DNA from: Tachypleus tridentatus
Lineage: Eukaryota > Arthropoda > Merostomata > Xiphosura > Limulidae
Length of the DNA stretch: 64,000 nucleotides
Assembly (NCBI RefSeq): GCF_004210375.1
Contig: NC_134825.1
Coordinates: 70,733,558 to 70,797,557 of the forward strand
Direction: 5' to 3'
In this document: one piece after another, positions 26,201 through 41,200 of the stretch
How positions within the stretch are numbered: the stretch's first letter is position 1
Layout: every line of letters starts with the position of its first letter
Made by a program: the position numbers and the translations under genes
The notes under the pieces: generated by a model
The model's database searches: none
What the model was told of the DNA's origin: nothing
What the model saw: only the letters and a program-made list of their open reading frames with translations

Positions 26201-29200
26201 AATTTTTAAGATCCCAAGGTCAACCTCTAAATCTCAAGATCTTGAGAAAAGCCCAAAGAGTAGGAATGCTGCACGTAAAACTTTCTGAATTATTATTTTT
26301 ACTTTTTACATTATAAATTGTGAATTTTCAATTAGGCTGTTAGGATTTTTTGTTATTGGAATGTTGTAATAATTTGTTGGCATACTTACAACTTGGCTTG
26401 GCCCACTTTGAGACTTTCATTGGGTTGTGGTTAATGTTAATATTTTACTCAGTTGCATAAAATTAACTGTGATTGATAGTTAACTCAGTCATTGTTAACT
26501 AAAGTGTGTTTTAGTTTGTGTGTTATTGCTAAGTTGTTTGCTTTTAGTGTTAGTATTTTTTATACAACATACAACTATGTATTTGTTTGGCACTCTATTT
26601 AAGAGAACATGAATTAGATATAAGAGTACTAAATCTTGAACCATAACCCTAAAACTTTCATCTGGCTAGTAGTAAAGTATTGTTTACTATTGGCATGTGG
26701 AAGTTTTAAAATTTAAATAAAGATTTTGTCATTAAAACTTGGAGAACTACTGAGGTTGCCTAGAAATGATCTAAGCTTCATGTGATCATACATGAAGCAG
26801 TAATCTAGGGTTATAAATGCATGTTTTGTATTTGTATGAGTGTGGTCAATTCCAAGTTATTATAGTTCATTTATCTAGGATTTGAAAAACAAATACCAGT
26901 TCATGCGAAGGACAAGACCAGATGGTAACTGCTTTTTCAGAGCCTTTAGCTTTGCTTATCTTGAAAGTTTACTACATGACAAACAAGAATATCTCAGGTA
27001 GGTTTTGCAAAAAAGTATGTAAGTTCTCTTTGGAAAGAGTTTGTGAACTGTTTGGTCTTTATTGTTCAGTGTGTTATAGTTAACTAAAGCTTTCAAAGCA
27101 AGGGTATATATCTTTCAAAAATCAATAGCCAAAATTCCAATACAGTACATTACCTGTGCTCACATAAATAGCTATTCTTGTTTAGTGCTGCCCTCCGTAT
27201 GCAAAAATGTTTTATGGATGCCACGAGCCTTGAAACTCCCATGTTCTTTACATTCAGTTTATTCAAATGCATCTCGCATGCAAGTCATCATGTGACAACC
27301 CTCCACCACTAAGAGTGCAACACTATCCTGACATGTGACTTCTTCTATTAGATCCTACTTAACTGTTACTTCTTGTTTGGTGTACTAATTCTGTAACATT
27401 AGTTTGTGCTTTCTTCAAGTTTTTTGTTTTCCATACTTTTATCAGCTTTTATCACCATGTTTATTATTTATTATACAGAAGTGACTTTTGTATCTTGTTG
27501 AGTTATTCTGAAGTGGAATTCTTTTATATTTCTTCTGAGTTACAGAACTTGTTACTTCAATACAAAAATTTTTTATTTCACTGTTGTGTTTGGTTATTAA
27601 TTTTGAATTACAAATTACAAATTCTCACTTAAGAGATTATGTGCTCTATCAACACATTTACATAGATTTTAGCTGATGTACTGCACAGGAAATTATTGGC
27701 TTTATTTTTGTGGGAGACGGATTATTCAATGAACTGACCCTTGTTGGGCCTCTCCTTACTTTTGAGGACTCACACTTTTTGAAATACAGTCTGCAAATTT
27801 GGAAAGACATGATGTTATACTGTTATGATTTTTAATAATTTTATTGTTAATGTAATACAATTTCCTATAGTTATTTGGATTCCATAACAAGTTTCATTTG
27901 ATTGGTTTGTACTCATCAAGTTCATGTTTGAAATTAGGCTTACTTGTATCCTTTGTCATATATCATTTGCTTAGGCTTGCTATGAGTCTTAGTCATTATA
28001 GGATTACCTATAATTGATCTTACTGGTACACCAATCATTAGTTTAAATATATTTTGTTCCCTCCATACACCACATCTTGTATGTATGTTATTAATACACA
28101 CTTACTTCATTTTATAAAATAACATGTTTCATTTTCTTTATTGTTTATCTTTTATATTTCTTCATATTAACTAGGTTTGTGTAGAACTTTTGAATTGAGT
28201 TTGATATAAATTTCTTTTCCCAATATTGTACATACTTGTTAGATTAAGATTTTTATTTTAGAGCTTAGTGATATCCTTTGTCTAGCACTATTCAGTTAGG
28301 CTTAACAAGTGTATGTTATTTTTGATTTACTTGTATTTCTACTTATGGGTTAATTAGTAATTAGGTTACGCATCTTGTTTTCTTCAATTTGTAACATCCA
28401 CTACATATGCTTTTTCATAATAAAATTTTTAACATTTACCAAATATTGACTGTTTCATTTTTTTGTTTATTTTATTTAATTTATGATTTATATTTCTTAC
28501 CATTACCTTCATTTGTGAGGAACCTTGGAGGCCAGGATCCACACTATTTGCTCTCAGAAGTGCTTCTCTTCCTCCTACAAAGGCTGAACTCATTTCATAT
28601 GACTGAGATGTTTTCACTTTTCCTCCACCTGGTCATGGATTACCTTCCAGATCTCTACTGCAGAATTTTCTAGGCCTATCTCAGTTTGGTTTGTTTTAGA
28701 TGCATTTCACAGAATATTCCTCTTCATCTCTTGACATTGCTTCATGATGATCTTTTTATCTTTCTTTCAACAGTGGTACTTGCAAGCTTTTCCCTACAAG
28801 GTGTTAATTCTTTTTGCCATGGCTCACCATCAGGCAGTTGTTCTTTTTAATTTATTTTATTTGGATCTCTGTTAATCCTATGTATTTTATTTCCTACCTA
28901 GTTCTTCAGCTTCATATTACTCCATGGCCTGGCATGGCCAAGCTTGTTGAGGCGTGCGACTCGTAATCTGAGGATTGCAGGTTCACATCCCGATCGCGCC
29001 AAACATGCTCGCCCTTTCAGCCTTGGGGGCATTATAATGTGACTGTAAATCCCACTATTCATTGGTAAAAGAGTAGCCCAAGAGTTGGCAGTGGATGGTG
29101 ATGACTAGCTACCTTCCCTCTAGTCTTACACTGCTAAATTAGGGATGGCTAACACAGATAGCCCTTGAGTAGCTTTGTGTGAAATTCAAAAAAACAAACA

Positions 29201-32200
29201 AACATATTACTCTTATTATTATCTCTTAAAGGTAATGTTTACTTTACACTTCCTTTCCTAGGTATTTCTATTATACTTGGGGATATTTGTGGGATTCCTG
29301 TTCCTTCTTCCCTCCATGCCGAGGCATTTACCATCTTCAGTTCTTTCCCTCTCAACATGGCTTCTTTGCTATATGGATTTTTTAGGGTGAGATGCTACCA
29401 TTTACTTACCATTCACTGCTCATAGGAACTTAGTCTTGCATGGAGTATCTGCAATGCTAGATTCATTTTTTTTTTTTTTTTGTAGCTCTTTTGTTTCATT
29501 CTTAACCATTGTTATCTTTATTCACTTTACATGTCTGGTGTCTTTCCATCCTTTGCCTGTCCTTCATGTTTTATTTATTAATTGTGTATGCATAATGCTG
29601 ATAGGTGTTCTGGATCGATTGATTCTGCCACACTGACTTTTATATTAATATTTAGTCTTTGATCACATTTGGGTAGGCTAGTTTTGCATGACTGAGAATG
29701 CCCTTGATACAAGTTCTTATTTTTTAGCACGCTGTTTTACCACACGATTTGGTACTAGTTTTGTGTCTTGCCCTTTGGACTTGTTTCAGTTCAATATATG
29801 TCTTTTTATGGAGCAATGTGCATTTCACCCAACTTACACATTTTGGGCAAGTTTACCTATGCTTTTATTTGGATATATATCTAGCTTCAGTTAGCTCCTT
29901 CCAAATGGAGGTAGATTTAACATACTCATTTACTTATTGCACAATCAGTTTGGGTAGTTGAATAAGTTCTTCCTGTTCCATATCTCACATCATAATCTCT
30001 TTGGGGAGTGTATTTTTAAACAACCTCTTCACCAGAACCATCCATTTTCCTCCATGAATGCATTTGATGGTGTTTTCTTTTATCTGAGCCACTACTGTGG
30101 ATTTCTTTTTTAACTTCCTTTCTTCCCTCTTCAGCAACATTCATTGATAGTTGAACATATTTCCCCACATTGTCAGGTTTACAGCTCCCTCCCTCTCTTC
30201 TGGTAGGAGGCTTCAGGACAGTGGTCTACAGTCAAAAAAAAGTTTTATCTTCTTCACATTTTGGCTCTTCTGCCAGTTCAATGTGCTTTTGTCTGAATTA
30301 GATTATTCAGGTTTCATTTTGACTATTTGATGATGATGATAGCTTATATCACATGGACAATATTTCCCTTTATGAACCCACCCACTTGATATACATTTTT
30401 TAGGAAGTTATGTTCCAAGTTATGTTTGTCTTCATTACTGATTGACTTTCCAATTCAACACACTTTCTCTCAAAGAGTGATCTTTTGATCCTGTAAATGT
30501 TTGGTGGCTCTGCTTCCTGTGGGTACTCCTCCACCTGAAATTCTTGAATCTTTTATTGATTCCAAGTAACCTCATTTGTTTTTGTTCTTTGGTTCCTCAT
30601 CTGTTTGTCCTAGCTGTCAATGTAATCAGATGGGATTACATCCAGCTTATAACATTAGTTTTTTCTTCTTTTTTCCCCAAAAGTTTGTTTAACCATGTCA
30701 TTTAAGTTGAGCTATTTCTGATTGATCTTTCCTGGCTGGCACAGATCTGGTTTTACCTGCTTGTTAAGCTCAATATGTTTATTTTGTTCTGGATCAATTT
30801 TATTAGCTTACTTTTTGTAGGTTCATGTGGTATATTCTTTTTTTATTTTTTTGTTTCTTGCCATCTTCTACCTTTACTATAGGTTGGATCTAGATAACTT
30901 TTATTTAGTACATGCTGTGGGCTGCTTCATTAGTTTCAATGCTTCTTTCCATTGAATATTTTTCTTGCAATTTTCTTCCCTTTCTCTACTTCTTAATCTG
31001 TGATTTTTTTCCCTCTTCATCTATTATCTGTTGGGTTTGGATTGCGATTTGATTGGCCTTTTTATACCTTGTCTCCTTCTTGCCACCATCATTTCCTGGA
31101 GTCTTCACTTCGATTATGTACTTTCCCTTTCCCATGTATATCAACTATTAGAGGTACTTTGTCTATCTAGCACTGGGACTACACCTCATACCTTCATCTC
31201 CAGTTCTCTGCTTTGGGTAGCAGTTTCTTTCTTGTTGGGGTACCGTCATCCACCTGATGTCATTCTTCAAATTTCAATGAGATTGTGAGTGGGTCAGATA
31301 CCTTTTTAGTATATATACTAAAAATATTTATATATTTATATGTGTATATATTTTAAAAATAGGGTTTTCATGTCCTCCCATTGCACTGATTGAGGTGTTG
31401 TCATTTTTCTGAACTATCCACTGCACTTTCTCTCCATTTTTCTTCTAGTGGAGTATGGGAGTCCTTATCACTTTCTAGTTCCAAGCTGCTGGGGTAGTGT
31501 ACTATGGAAGCATCTTTCTGAATGTGGTGATGAAATATATCATATACATAAAATTATAAAAACATTCAGCTGAGAGTAGGGCAGTGGGATCTGCTGGTGT
31601 AGATGATGAGATGTCCTCCATTATGTATTCACCCCTTTGATTGGAATCCCTCATCCTACTTCCACACGGATATCAGTTCAATAGCTGAGTTTTGGATAAA
31701 AAGCTGAACCAATCAACATAAGTCCTCACACACATATATATAACAGGTTTCTGCATTTCTTCACTCAATAACACCCATATTCCTGCATTCATGTTGTGGG
31801 TCATGGCAGAGGTTCTTGCACGTTAATGTGGTTCTTCCTCTTATGCTATTCCTCAATGATTTTATTATTCCAAGACTGTTATTGCACTAAAGGCATTTCT
31901 TGTCAGTTTGAACGAGATGGTTAGCGTTCAAAAGACATCTTTACGATGCCAGATGTTAGGTTCCTGGATCAGTCAGTAAATTTCTAATAGTGTTATCATG
32001 TGTCCCGTTAATAGATTGGGGAGGTAAGAGATTCCTTCTGGCCTCTTGCAGTTAAGGTGAAGGCATTATGATCCTCTTTCTTACCCCCACCAGACAGTTG
32101 GGTTGTGGATTGTAGTTGACTAGCTGACAGTACGATCCTCTTTCCTATCTCAACTTGGATATCTGTTCCTGGCTGCTTGATTTTGGGTGTAGTTGACTTG

Positions 32201-35200
32201 CCATGTGCAGTAGATCATTCCCTAGCCACTCTACATTTGTAGGAACATCCTTTTATTTACATCTACCTTGATGCACAAAGAGATTGAGATTCATATATTA
32301 TGTGGTTTGGATCCCTGTTGAATTATAGTACTCTTTTGGATGAACTCCTCCCAATTTCTACCCATATCTGTGACATCTTTTTTTTTTTTTTTTTTTTTAC
32401 ACTGAGCAAAGAGTATACCTGGTACAGAAGTGGTGTATAATTCTTTGTGTCAGGATTTACTCTTTTATTGAGTCTTTCAGATCTGTCTTTCACTTGTGGT
32501 GGTCCCTCCACCTATTCAGTGTGGTATTTTATAATGTATATAAATTTATAATTTCTCTATACTGAACATGTAATTCTGATAGGTACTTACTTCCTTTTGC
32601 CCTTTCCACCCATTCTCTTCAATGAAAACTGATGCTTCCGTTTATGCCAAAACTCGAAGTAATAGTTCATTAGAATTGAACAGAAAGAATTGCATGCATC
32701 AGTAGAGTGTATCACGCTCTTATCCCCTCAGTGTGGATTCCTGTACGTGGTGAGGGGACCTCTCAAGGAAGATTCTGTTCTTTCTGTTTACCTCCTCTGG
32801 TGACCTGTGAAGGGGAGGAGAGGATCCTGATGGTTGAGGGGTCCAACCCTAACACACCACATTGGTCTTGAATTCCCGTAGGTGGGTCGCCTTTGGGTGG
32901 CCACCTCTAGGGTCAACTAAGTACCAGTGTTGGATGTTCTCAACAGGTGTTGTGGTCATTGTAACTGATGCTGGTGTTTGGGTATAGTGCTTATGAAACC
33001 CTGGTGTTGCTGCAGTGTCCTTGTTTGGCATTGTAGTACATCCCCTCATAGAACTTCATGGTAGGTGAAGTCAATTGGTACTGAAATACTACTTTTTTAT
33101 TATGAATCTTCCAAATAAAAACTTAAATAGTGAAAAAACATTCCATAGGTAAATTTCCACATCTAGGAGATTCTGAGCAACAATCTTCAACATCTATACT
33201 TCATTTTCTTATACTACATTCTCTTTCAGACAAACCTTTAGGGCAAATGCCTCTCTCTTTTTCATTCAGAAGAGACTAGAGGGACTTGCTGGCTCTTCAA
33301 ACTTAGTCAAAAAGTTTCATCTGGCAGCATATTGGTGGAAACATCCACATCTCAACACAGTGAACTTCTGTTGCATTTAAAGGCAATTGGGGATATACCT
33401 GTTGAGTATAAGCCTCATGTTACTTTGAATTCATCACAAGGAGTTATTGTGGAGAGGGATTTGAAGAACATCCCCGAGTCAGGGTTTCTCGCTGGTTTCT
33501 CCACCCAAGGAGTTTCTGCAGTGAGGCATATCTCCACTCATAAAGATGGAATTATGATGCCAACCAATGTTTTCATTTTAACATTTACATCACCTTGTTC
33601 ACCTGCCACCATCAAGGCAGGTTATCTTAATTGCAAGGTATGGCCATACATTCCCAACCCTCTCAGATGTTTCCAGTGTCAGCAGTTTGGTCACTCGAAG
33701 ACATCATGTTGAGGTTCCTTGACATGTGCACATTGCATTGGCAAGGACCAAGATGCCTGTGAGTGTGAAATGGACCCTCATTGTGTTAGACCTGCCCTAT
33801 TGACCCAGGGCAATATCTGTGGAGGTTGACAGACCTCCCTTGAATAAAGACAATAAAGAAAAAAGACATGGTCGTAAACAGAAGATTTCCCCACCTAACT
33901 TGCCTACACATAAATAAAAATAGCCACCTTGATACAATGGCACTGTCGAAGTTTACATTCTAATGTGGATTACATCAAAGCACTGATTGCTTCCTACCAT
34001 CCTGATTGTCTTACAGGAAAAATTTATGAAACCTACTGATACAGTCACCTTTTGGCAGTTTTATTCAACACATCCTTGGAGGCTGTAGACATCACTGTTT
34101 GTTCTCTCTACCTGTCGCCTGGAGAAACTGATGAGCAATCAGCCTTTGATGCTCTCACTGAAAAGTTGCTGTCTCCATTTTTAATCCTGGGGGACTTTAA
34201 TGGGCATCATCCCCTTTGGGGAAATGCTGATATTGATGGGAGGGGTTGCTCCATAGATCATATGCTCTCTGATTCTAACCTCTCTCTTTTCAATACTGGT
34301 TTTTATACTAGTTTTCATGCACCTAGTTAGTCCTATACTGCTATTGATCTCTCAAGTTGCTCCCCTTCACTATTCTCCTACTTTTCATGGAGGGTTGACA
34401 GTAACTCACAAGGCAGTGATCATTTTCCTATAATTTTGAGAGAGACTGGCTGTGGTCAATGCCACCCAACCTGCATGCACCGGTGGAAGCTGGATCAAGC
34501 AAACTGGCCCTCTTTCACTACTCTCGCAGAACTTGATCCTGCCATTGTCTGTAAGACATCAGTAGACAACTGTCTGGCAACAGTAACTGACTGTATTATA
34601 CAGCGTTTTTCTAAAACCTCAACACATTTTCCACAATATCCTTGTCCATGGTGCAATCCTGCCTACCACATGGCATGGAAGGCTCAAAAACGGGCCTGGG
34701 ATACTTTACGTAGGTATCTCACACTCTTGATCTCCATCGCTTTTCAGCAGGCCCATGCACATGCTTGGCAGGTAAGATGTCAAAGCCAGAAGGACTCTTG
34801 GATTAAGTTCACAACCAGCATATCTTCTATCACCAGTTCCAAAGTCATATGGGATAAGATTCGAAAGGTTAGTCAGCAATATAATTCTGTGCCCCTCTCA
34901 ATCTTGCTCTCTGATGGCCAGGAAGTAGCTGATACTCGGGGCATCACCAATACTATAGGTGAAAGCTTTTGCCAGGTATCTAGCACTTCTGCTTCATCCT
35001 CAACCTTCTTGACCATTGAGACTAGGGCAAAGTGATCACTTTTTTCCTTTTGAGCTGATTGTCTTTGTGATTATAATCATCCTTTTATACTGGTGGAATT
35101 CAAACTGGCCTTTCATCAGTATGGTAGTGCATTGGTCAGATCTTATGATATACTCTATGAAATACTGCACCATCTGTCTCCTGCTTTTCTTACTATTTTT

Positions 35201-38200
35201 CTGATTGTTTTTAACTTGATCTGATAGGAGAATGTTTTTCCTGATGCTTGGCACCAGGCCATTGTCCTACCTTTCTCTAAGTCTGGGAAGTGTCCCAAGA
35301 ATCCTTCAAACTACCGTCCAATTACTTTGACAGCTGTCTTTGTAATACCTTAGAGAGGATGGTTAATGCTCGTCTTGTTTGGTTCCTTGAATCAAACAAC
35401 CTACTATCGCTCATCCAGTGTTGGTTCAGGTGATAGTATTCCACTATGGACCACCTGATTCGACTTAACATCAATCAGAGAAGCCTTTCTCAAATGACAA
35501 CATCTTGTATCAATATTCTTTGACATTGAGAAGGCTTATGATACAACATGGAGGTATGACATTTTGCGAGACCTTCATATATATGGATTAGGTAGCCATT
35601 TGCTCATTCTTATTAAACATATTTTCTGGACAGGCAATTCCAAGTTCATGTGGGTTTGACACTTTCCTTTTTTTTTTCTACAGGAACTTGGAGTCCTTTA
35701 GGGTTGTGTTTTGAGTGCCACACTTTTCAGTATAAAGATTAATGCCACCACTGAACAACTCGCTCTTACTATTCAAATGGGCTATTTGTTGACGACTTCC
35801 GCATCTCGTGTCAGTTGTCGAGCATGAGGTATATTGAGCAGCAGCTACAGACTACCCTGAGTCATTTACTGAAGTGGACAACAGTAAACAGTTCTAACTT
35901 CTCTCTCTCTAAAACCATTTGCGTGTGCTTTTGACACCACCAGGGTATTCAGTCTGATCCTGAACTTCGTATTGGTGAGGTTGTGCTACGTGTGGTCCCT
36001 GAGACAAAGTTCTTGGGGCTTGTCCTTGACTGTAAACTTATCTTTATACCACACATCAAACAGCTATGGGTCAAATGTACAAGAGCACTGAATATCCTCC
36101 ATGTCCTCTCTTCCAACATTTGGGGAGCAGATCAATGTTCTGTGCTAAAGATATATCGTGCTCTTATTTGATTAAAACTAGACTATGGATCACTGGTCTA
36201 AGGCTCTGCCAGGACCTTGGCCTTTAAGATGTTGAACCCTGTTCATCATCAAGGACCTCTGCTCTGCACCAGGGCTTTCCACACTTCCCCAGTTCAGAGC
36301 TTATACACAGAGGCTCGTGAACCTCCTCTACATCTCTGCCGTTTGCAGCTGCCTTTATTGTATGCTTCTAAACTTCGTTCTTTACCAAAGCATCCCACCT
36401 GGGGTTGTGTTTCCTCCCTCAGTGAGCCATGTTTTTTCAGAACAGACGATCTACCATTGCTCTTTGTGTCTTTTGTATCCAGGTGAAGTTGTATGAACAT
36501 TGCTGTATCCACTGGTTAGCCCTTCCCATCATTATTACAGCCCCCAAGTATGACCTTTCTTTAAGTCATCTGAGAAAAGCAGATACTCCTGATTGGAAAT
36601 ACTGTCTGTTATTTGCTGAACATCTTTTGAATGATCCTTCCTTTCCTATTTATATGGATGGTTGAAAATTAGGTGACTCTGTGGGCTCTGTCATGGTTTG
36701 TTGTGTGCAAAATCCTCTCTTCAGTTTCTGTGTTCACTGCTGAACTGTATGCCATTTCTCTTGCCCTAGATCACATGGAATCTAAGCAGTACTCAAATTG
36801 TACTCTTTATTCTGACTCGCTTAGTTCTCTACTGGTCCTGGAATCATTTCACATTAGTTCTCACCCTGTTATCACCGATATTTGAAACCAACTGGCCCAT
36901 TTCTCTTTCACATTTACTTCTATCCAGTTTTTCTTGATACCAGGCCTCATTGGTATTGGTGGGAATGGGCTCGCCGACATCGCAGCTAAATCTGTCTGCT
37001 CTGGCATTATCACTACTGTGCCTGATCCATATGTGGACTATGGTCCTGTATTCAAGGTTTGGCTCTGTGCCAGTTGTCAGTCAATTTAGAGAGAGCAATG
37101 TGAAAATGAGCTTTTTGAAATTAAACCCTCTATTGAACTTTGGCCATCCATAAGGATCAGAAAGAGGAAGTTGGCCTAACTAGACTACACATAGGTCAGA
37201 GTTTTTTTAACTCATTGTTTACTTTTATCTCGGACTGATGCACCAATGTGTTGTCTGTGTGATACTTGGGTCACAATAAGCCACATTTTACTGTCTTGCC
37301 GTTGTTACAATTCTCAACGATGGCACCAGTTTAAACATGCTTTGTACGAAGGTTTTTCTGTGACGTTAGACAGTGTTATTGGTGATTGTGACACTGTCCA
37401 TCTAGAAATATTTTTAGTTTTTTAAAAGTTATTAATCTTTTTAATGCTATTTAAGTTTTTTAATTTATACATCATACCTTTTTTTTAATGTGATTCCCAT
37501 TTTAAGACTCAAAGTACATCTAGTTTGACCTGAAATTAGAAAATGGTCGTAATGTTAAATAATTCAAAACCAGGACTGGAAAGGCTGACTTCAGGTGACT
37601 AATGCTGCTGTTTGAACTACCTGTTACTCATTGTGGTGAGTTATGATAATTACAATTATGCTACAGAAAGTCTTTTACAACTTGTATTACTGTAGTTTTT
37701 CTCTTACCACTATAGACTAGATGTAAAAATTGGATTTAATGTTATTTATGTTTTTAATTCAGATATTAAACTTTGTTTTGTTTTACCTTGATTTCCTTTT
37801 ATGAAATTATTTTGATAATTTTACTTTAATTTTAACTTTTTACCATATATTTGGTACAGATAGCCTAGTTGCTTTGTGCCATAAAACACCAAACCAACCA
37901 ACCACACTCTTATTGGTGGAGGGTTGGCATGTGATGATTTTGCATACAAGACACATTTGAATCATTTGAACCTTCCTTGAACCTTAGAGTCAAGGCTTAT
38001 AGCATGAGAAAAATATTTTTACATATAAAGGGCAGCACTGAATTGAAATAAGTTTTTATGTGAGTGGAATGAAATGCCTATTGGAAATAAATTTTTAATA
38101 TAGGAAAATTATAACATTCTAAAGATTATGCAGCCATTTAGAATTTAATGTTTAAGATAAACAACTATCTAGTTGTAATCAAATGTTAAAAGAAAGACCT

Positions 38201-41200
38201 TTTTTTAAATTTTTTTCTCTATTATTATTATTATTATTATTATCCCTGTGGGCCAAGGTCTATCTACTTGATAGTATTTCTATGTACAACAACTATTGTT
38301 TTTTGTATCTTAATTTTATGATAGTTTCCTGTTTACTGTAACAAAATTAAAGTTGTGTTGATAACCATTTAAAATTATGCATTGTAGAATTGCTAATAAT
38401 GCAAAAAGTGAAAATTATACATTGGTTGTGCCAAATTTTTATGCAAATCTTATCTAAAGTAAAAACATAATATTGAAGAGCTTGTTTGGTATAATTAATG
38501 TATTTCCATCATTGTCAACAGTTTAATGCTTATTTTTTTAACGAAATAAAAACAATGAACTCAGTTTTTGACCTTAGATGTCTTTTGACAGGCCATTAAT
38601 CAGATTTTCTAAGTAGTTCTTGTAATGCTGGTTTATGTTTGACTTTACTAATTTTAGAAATTCAGAATTTGATCATGCAGTGACTGTGCTGCTAACCTAT
38701 GATTGTGTAGCAATAGGTAAATTATGTAAAAAAACAATATGGCTTTATAAGCACATTCATCCTGTTACAACTGGTGAGCAGCTGTCACTTGTTGAATGCA
38801 TATTTGCATATAAAATTTCCAAATTAAGATTAAAATACATAATATTTCTAACTATAAAGTTTTAACTCCACAATATTTTAGAATTGGTATGTTGTCACTT
38901 TTTAGTATTTATTCATTGTAATTTCTAAAGAAAAAAGAACATTTACAATCACATTTCTACACTACTTGGAGATGCCTTCCCTGTAAACAACATGGTGCCA
39001 TTTAAATTGTCAAACTGTGAACACAGGCAGACATGTGTAACATATATAAAAGTGAGTTTGTTGCCTTTTTGACATGTTTACCATAAGTAGAAAACTTGAA
39101 ATAGTATATTATAAAATTACATTAAGAACTTGCTTTTTTTTTTCTGTTTCATTTTAATTTATTTATATAAAGTTATGTTTTTCTGATTTATTTCTTATCA
39201 AAGAATTTTGGAAAATTGGTGAATGACATTTTTATGCCTGCAGATTTAAAACTGTTGTTGCCAGAAGTAAACAAGATTTAATTGCCTTAGGATTTCCTCA
39301 ATTTACTATAGAAGATTTTCATGATACAGTAAGTATTTAATTACATCTTTTTTGACACAAGTCTTTCTGTTATGCATTAAATATTATTACTAAATGTACA
39401 AAGCTTATTTAAAAACTAGACATTGAGATTTTTGAACAGTTTCTAACTTTTATCTGATTTGACAGTTTTTATAAAAGTTTTGTTTGTCTAAACACAAAAC
39501 TTTAATTTGGTTTTTTCTTTTCTGTGTTAATTGATATTTTTTCATTGTATTATAACATAAGAGGTTTAAAAATGTGGACTTTTTCTGTTTATTTTAAATA
39601 TAATGACTTAGTTGTTTTAGTTAAATAATTATTTACTTTCCCTCAGTTCTTGGAAGTACTAAATAAAATTGAGTCACAGATATCAGAAGAAGAACTCCTT
39701 AATATACTGAATGACCAGGGATACTCAGACTACATTGTGGTATATATGAGGTAAGAGAAATACAGATATTTTAGTATTTGTATCAACTTATTTTACTTTA
39801 TTTTTTTCATTTAATCATGCATTGTATTTGCTTTGCTTTATTTTGTCTTTGAACACCCTAAGTAAATTATTATCATTTGCATATTTGACAATAAGAACTT
39901 TGGTGTGAAGTTTACAAATCGTAAGTACTTGATTTCTCTTCTCCTATAGATTGTGTACTATTATAGTACTTTTGTAAATTCAGTTTCATATATTGAACAG
40001 TTAACTATTGTATAGCTTGTTACTGATATTTATAGGAAATTTCCAAATGATAAATTCAGTTTCTATCTGTAGCATTATCAACCTTTAGGCAATCAGTGCA
40101 TTTCCAATATTCTTCTTTGAGTTATTTTAATGAAAGTAGAATATGTAAGTTGTGGAAGTGGGTGATGTATGAGGAGAAATATTATAAACTAAAAGTAACT
40201 TGTAACTATTCTGAACATGACTGATTCTGTTTATAAAACATTGTAACTTGTCTTAAGTGTTTAAGTTAAGTATGGGCTGTGCTTATTAGCAAGAAATCTC
40301 ATAGTAAATAATAATAAAAATTCAATTTTCGTTTTATTTTGTTTCTGGTATTGCAGGGCATCTAAATAAATTCATATTCTGAAAATAATCTTGGACTTAA
40401 ACCCAATTTGGATGTTATCTTTTATGTTTTATAAAAATTAAGCAGCTACAAAACATACTAATGAAATTGATGGTGACATGACAGCATTTATGTTGAAAAC
40501 TAAAAACGTGATTAAATGCATAAAAGATAGGCCCAACATGGCTGGGTGGTTAGGGTGCTTGACTCATAATCTGTGAGTTCTGAGTTAAAATTCACCTTGC
40601 ACCAAACATGCTTGCCATTTTAGCTGTGGGGGCATTATAATGTAACAGGCAATTTCACTATTCATTGTTAAAAGAGTAGCCCAAGTGTTAGCAGTGGGTT
40701 GTGATGACTAGCTGTCTTCCCTCTATTCTGACACATTTCAATTAGGGATGGCTAGCACAGATAGCTGTTGTGTAGCTTTGTGCAAAATTCAAACCAAACA
40801 AACAAAAGACTGGTAAAATTTATTTTGTAGAGTAGTAAAGAAACTACATTAAGTGAAGTTTAAAAATATTTCTCAGACTGTATTTACTGTGAATTGCTTT
40901 AAGTCAAGGATGTTATTGAACAGCTATAAACTCAAGTAAAATAAAAAGTTAAATACATACACAGTAACAAGTATAAGAAAGCAAAAATAAAACAGATTTT
41001 AGTTAATAATTTTGGGCTTCTATCAGAGAAAAGTGACACAGAAAAAGAAATTAACAAATGCCCGTGGAAGAAAAAAGATAAAACAATAAATTACATAACT
41101 ACTGTGAGAATACCTAACATTTATTTGTGTGTTAAACTATTCTTTCAAAAAGTCATGACCAATAGATAAGTTTTGTTTTTCCCATTTCCTCATTTTTTGT

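Larger units (their letters stand above)
32724..37902 (+). mobile_element. Nearly full-length I-clade non-LTR retrotransposon (inactive)
   Basis: Element order is complete: 5' UTR (32724-33330), a gag-like ORF1, endonuclease, RT, RNase H, a C-terminal Cys/His knuckle (near 37235-37310) and a 3' UTR ending ACCAAACCAACCAACCA. CACGCTCTTAT at 32713-32723 and CACACTCTTAT at 37903-37913 form an 11-base target duplication with one mismatch. Frameshifts and stops in every domain make it inactive. An RNase H domain and RT of this type place it in the I group. Confidence 0.88.
27186..38035 (+). mobile_element. DIRS-like element with inverted terminal repeats, split by a LINE and a SINE
   Basis: The segment at 27186-27400 is repeated in inverted orientation at 37914-38035 and, beyond the LINE insertion, at 32640-32712. 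Both arms share AGTGCTGCCCT, AGCCTTGA, CATCA and CCCTCCACCA in order, at roughly 70 percent by eye. Removing the LINE (32724-37902 with its duplication) and the SINE (28923-29202) leaves about 5.4 kb, a usual DIRS length. The inside is T- and C-rich on + and badly decayed, with no RT box I can read. An acidic D-rich stretch near 30330 and the 31030-31290 block (possibly recombinase) are weak hints. Family assignment is an inference. Confidence 0.5.

Noticed and set aside
34436-35035. 199-codon open frame, the longest in the window
   Set aside because: It lies between endonuclease and RT of the I-clade LINE and is its linker, not a host gene.
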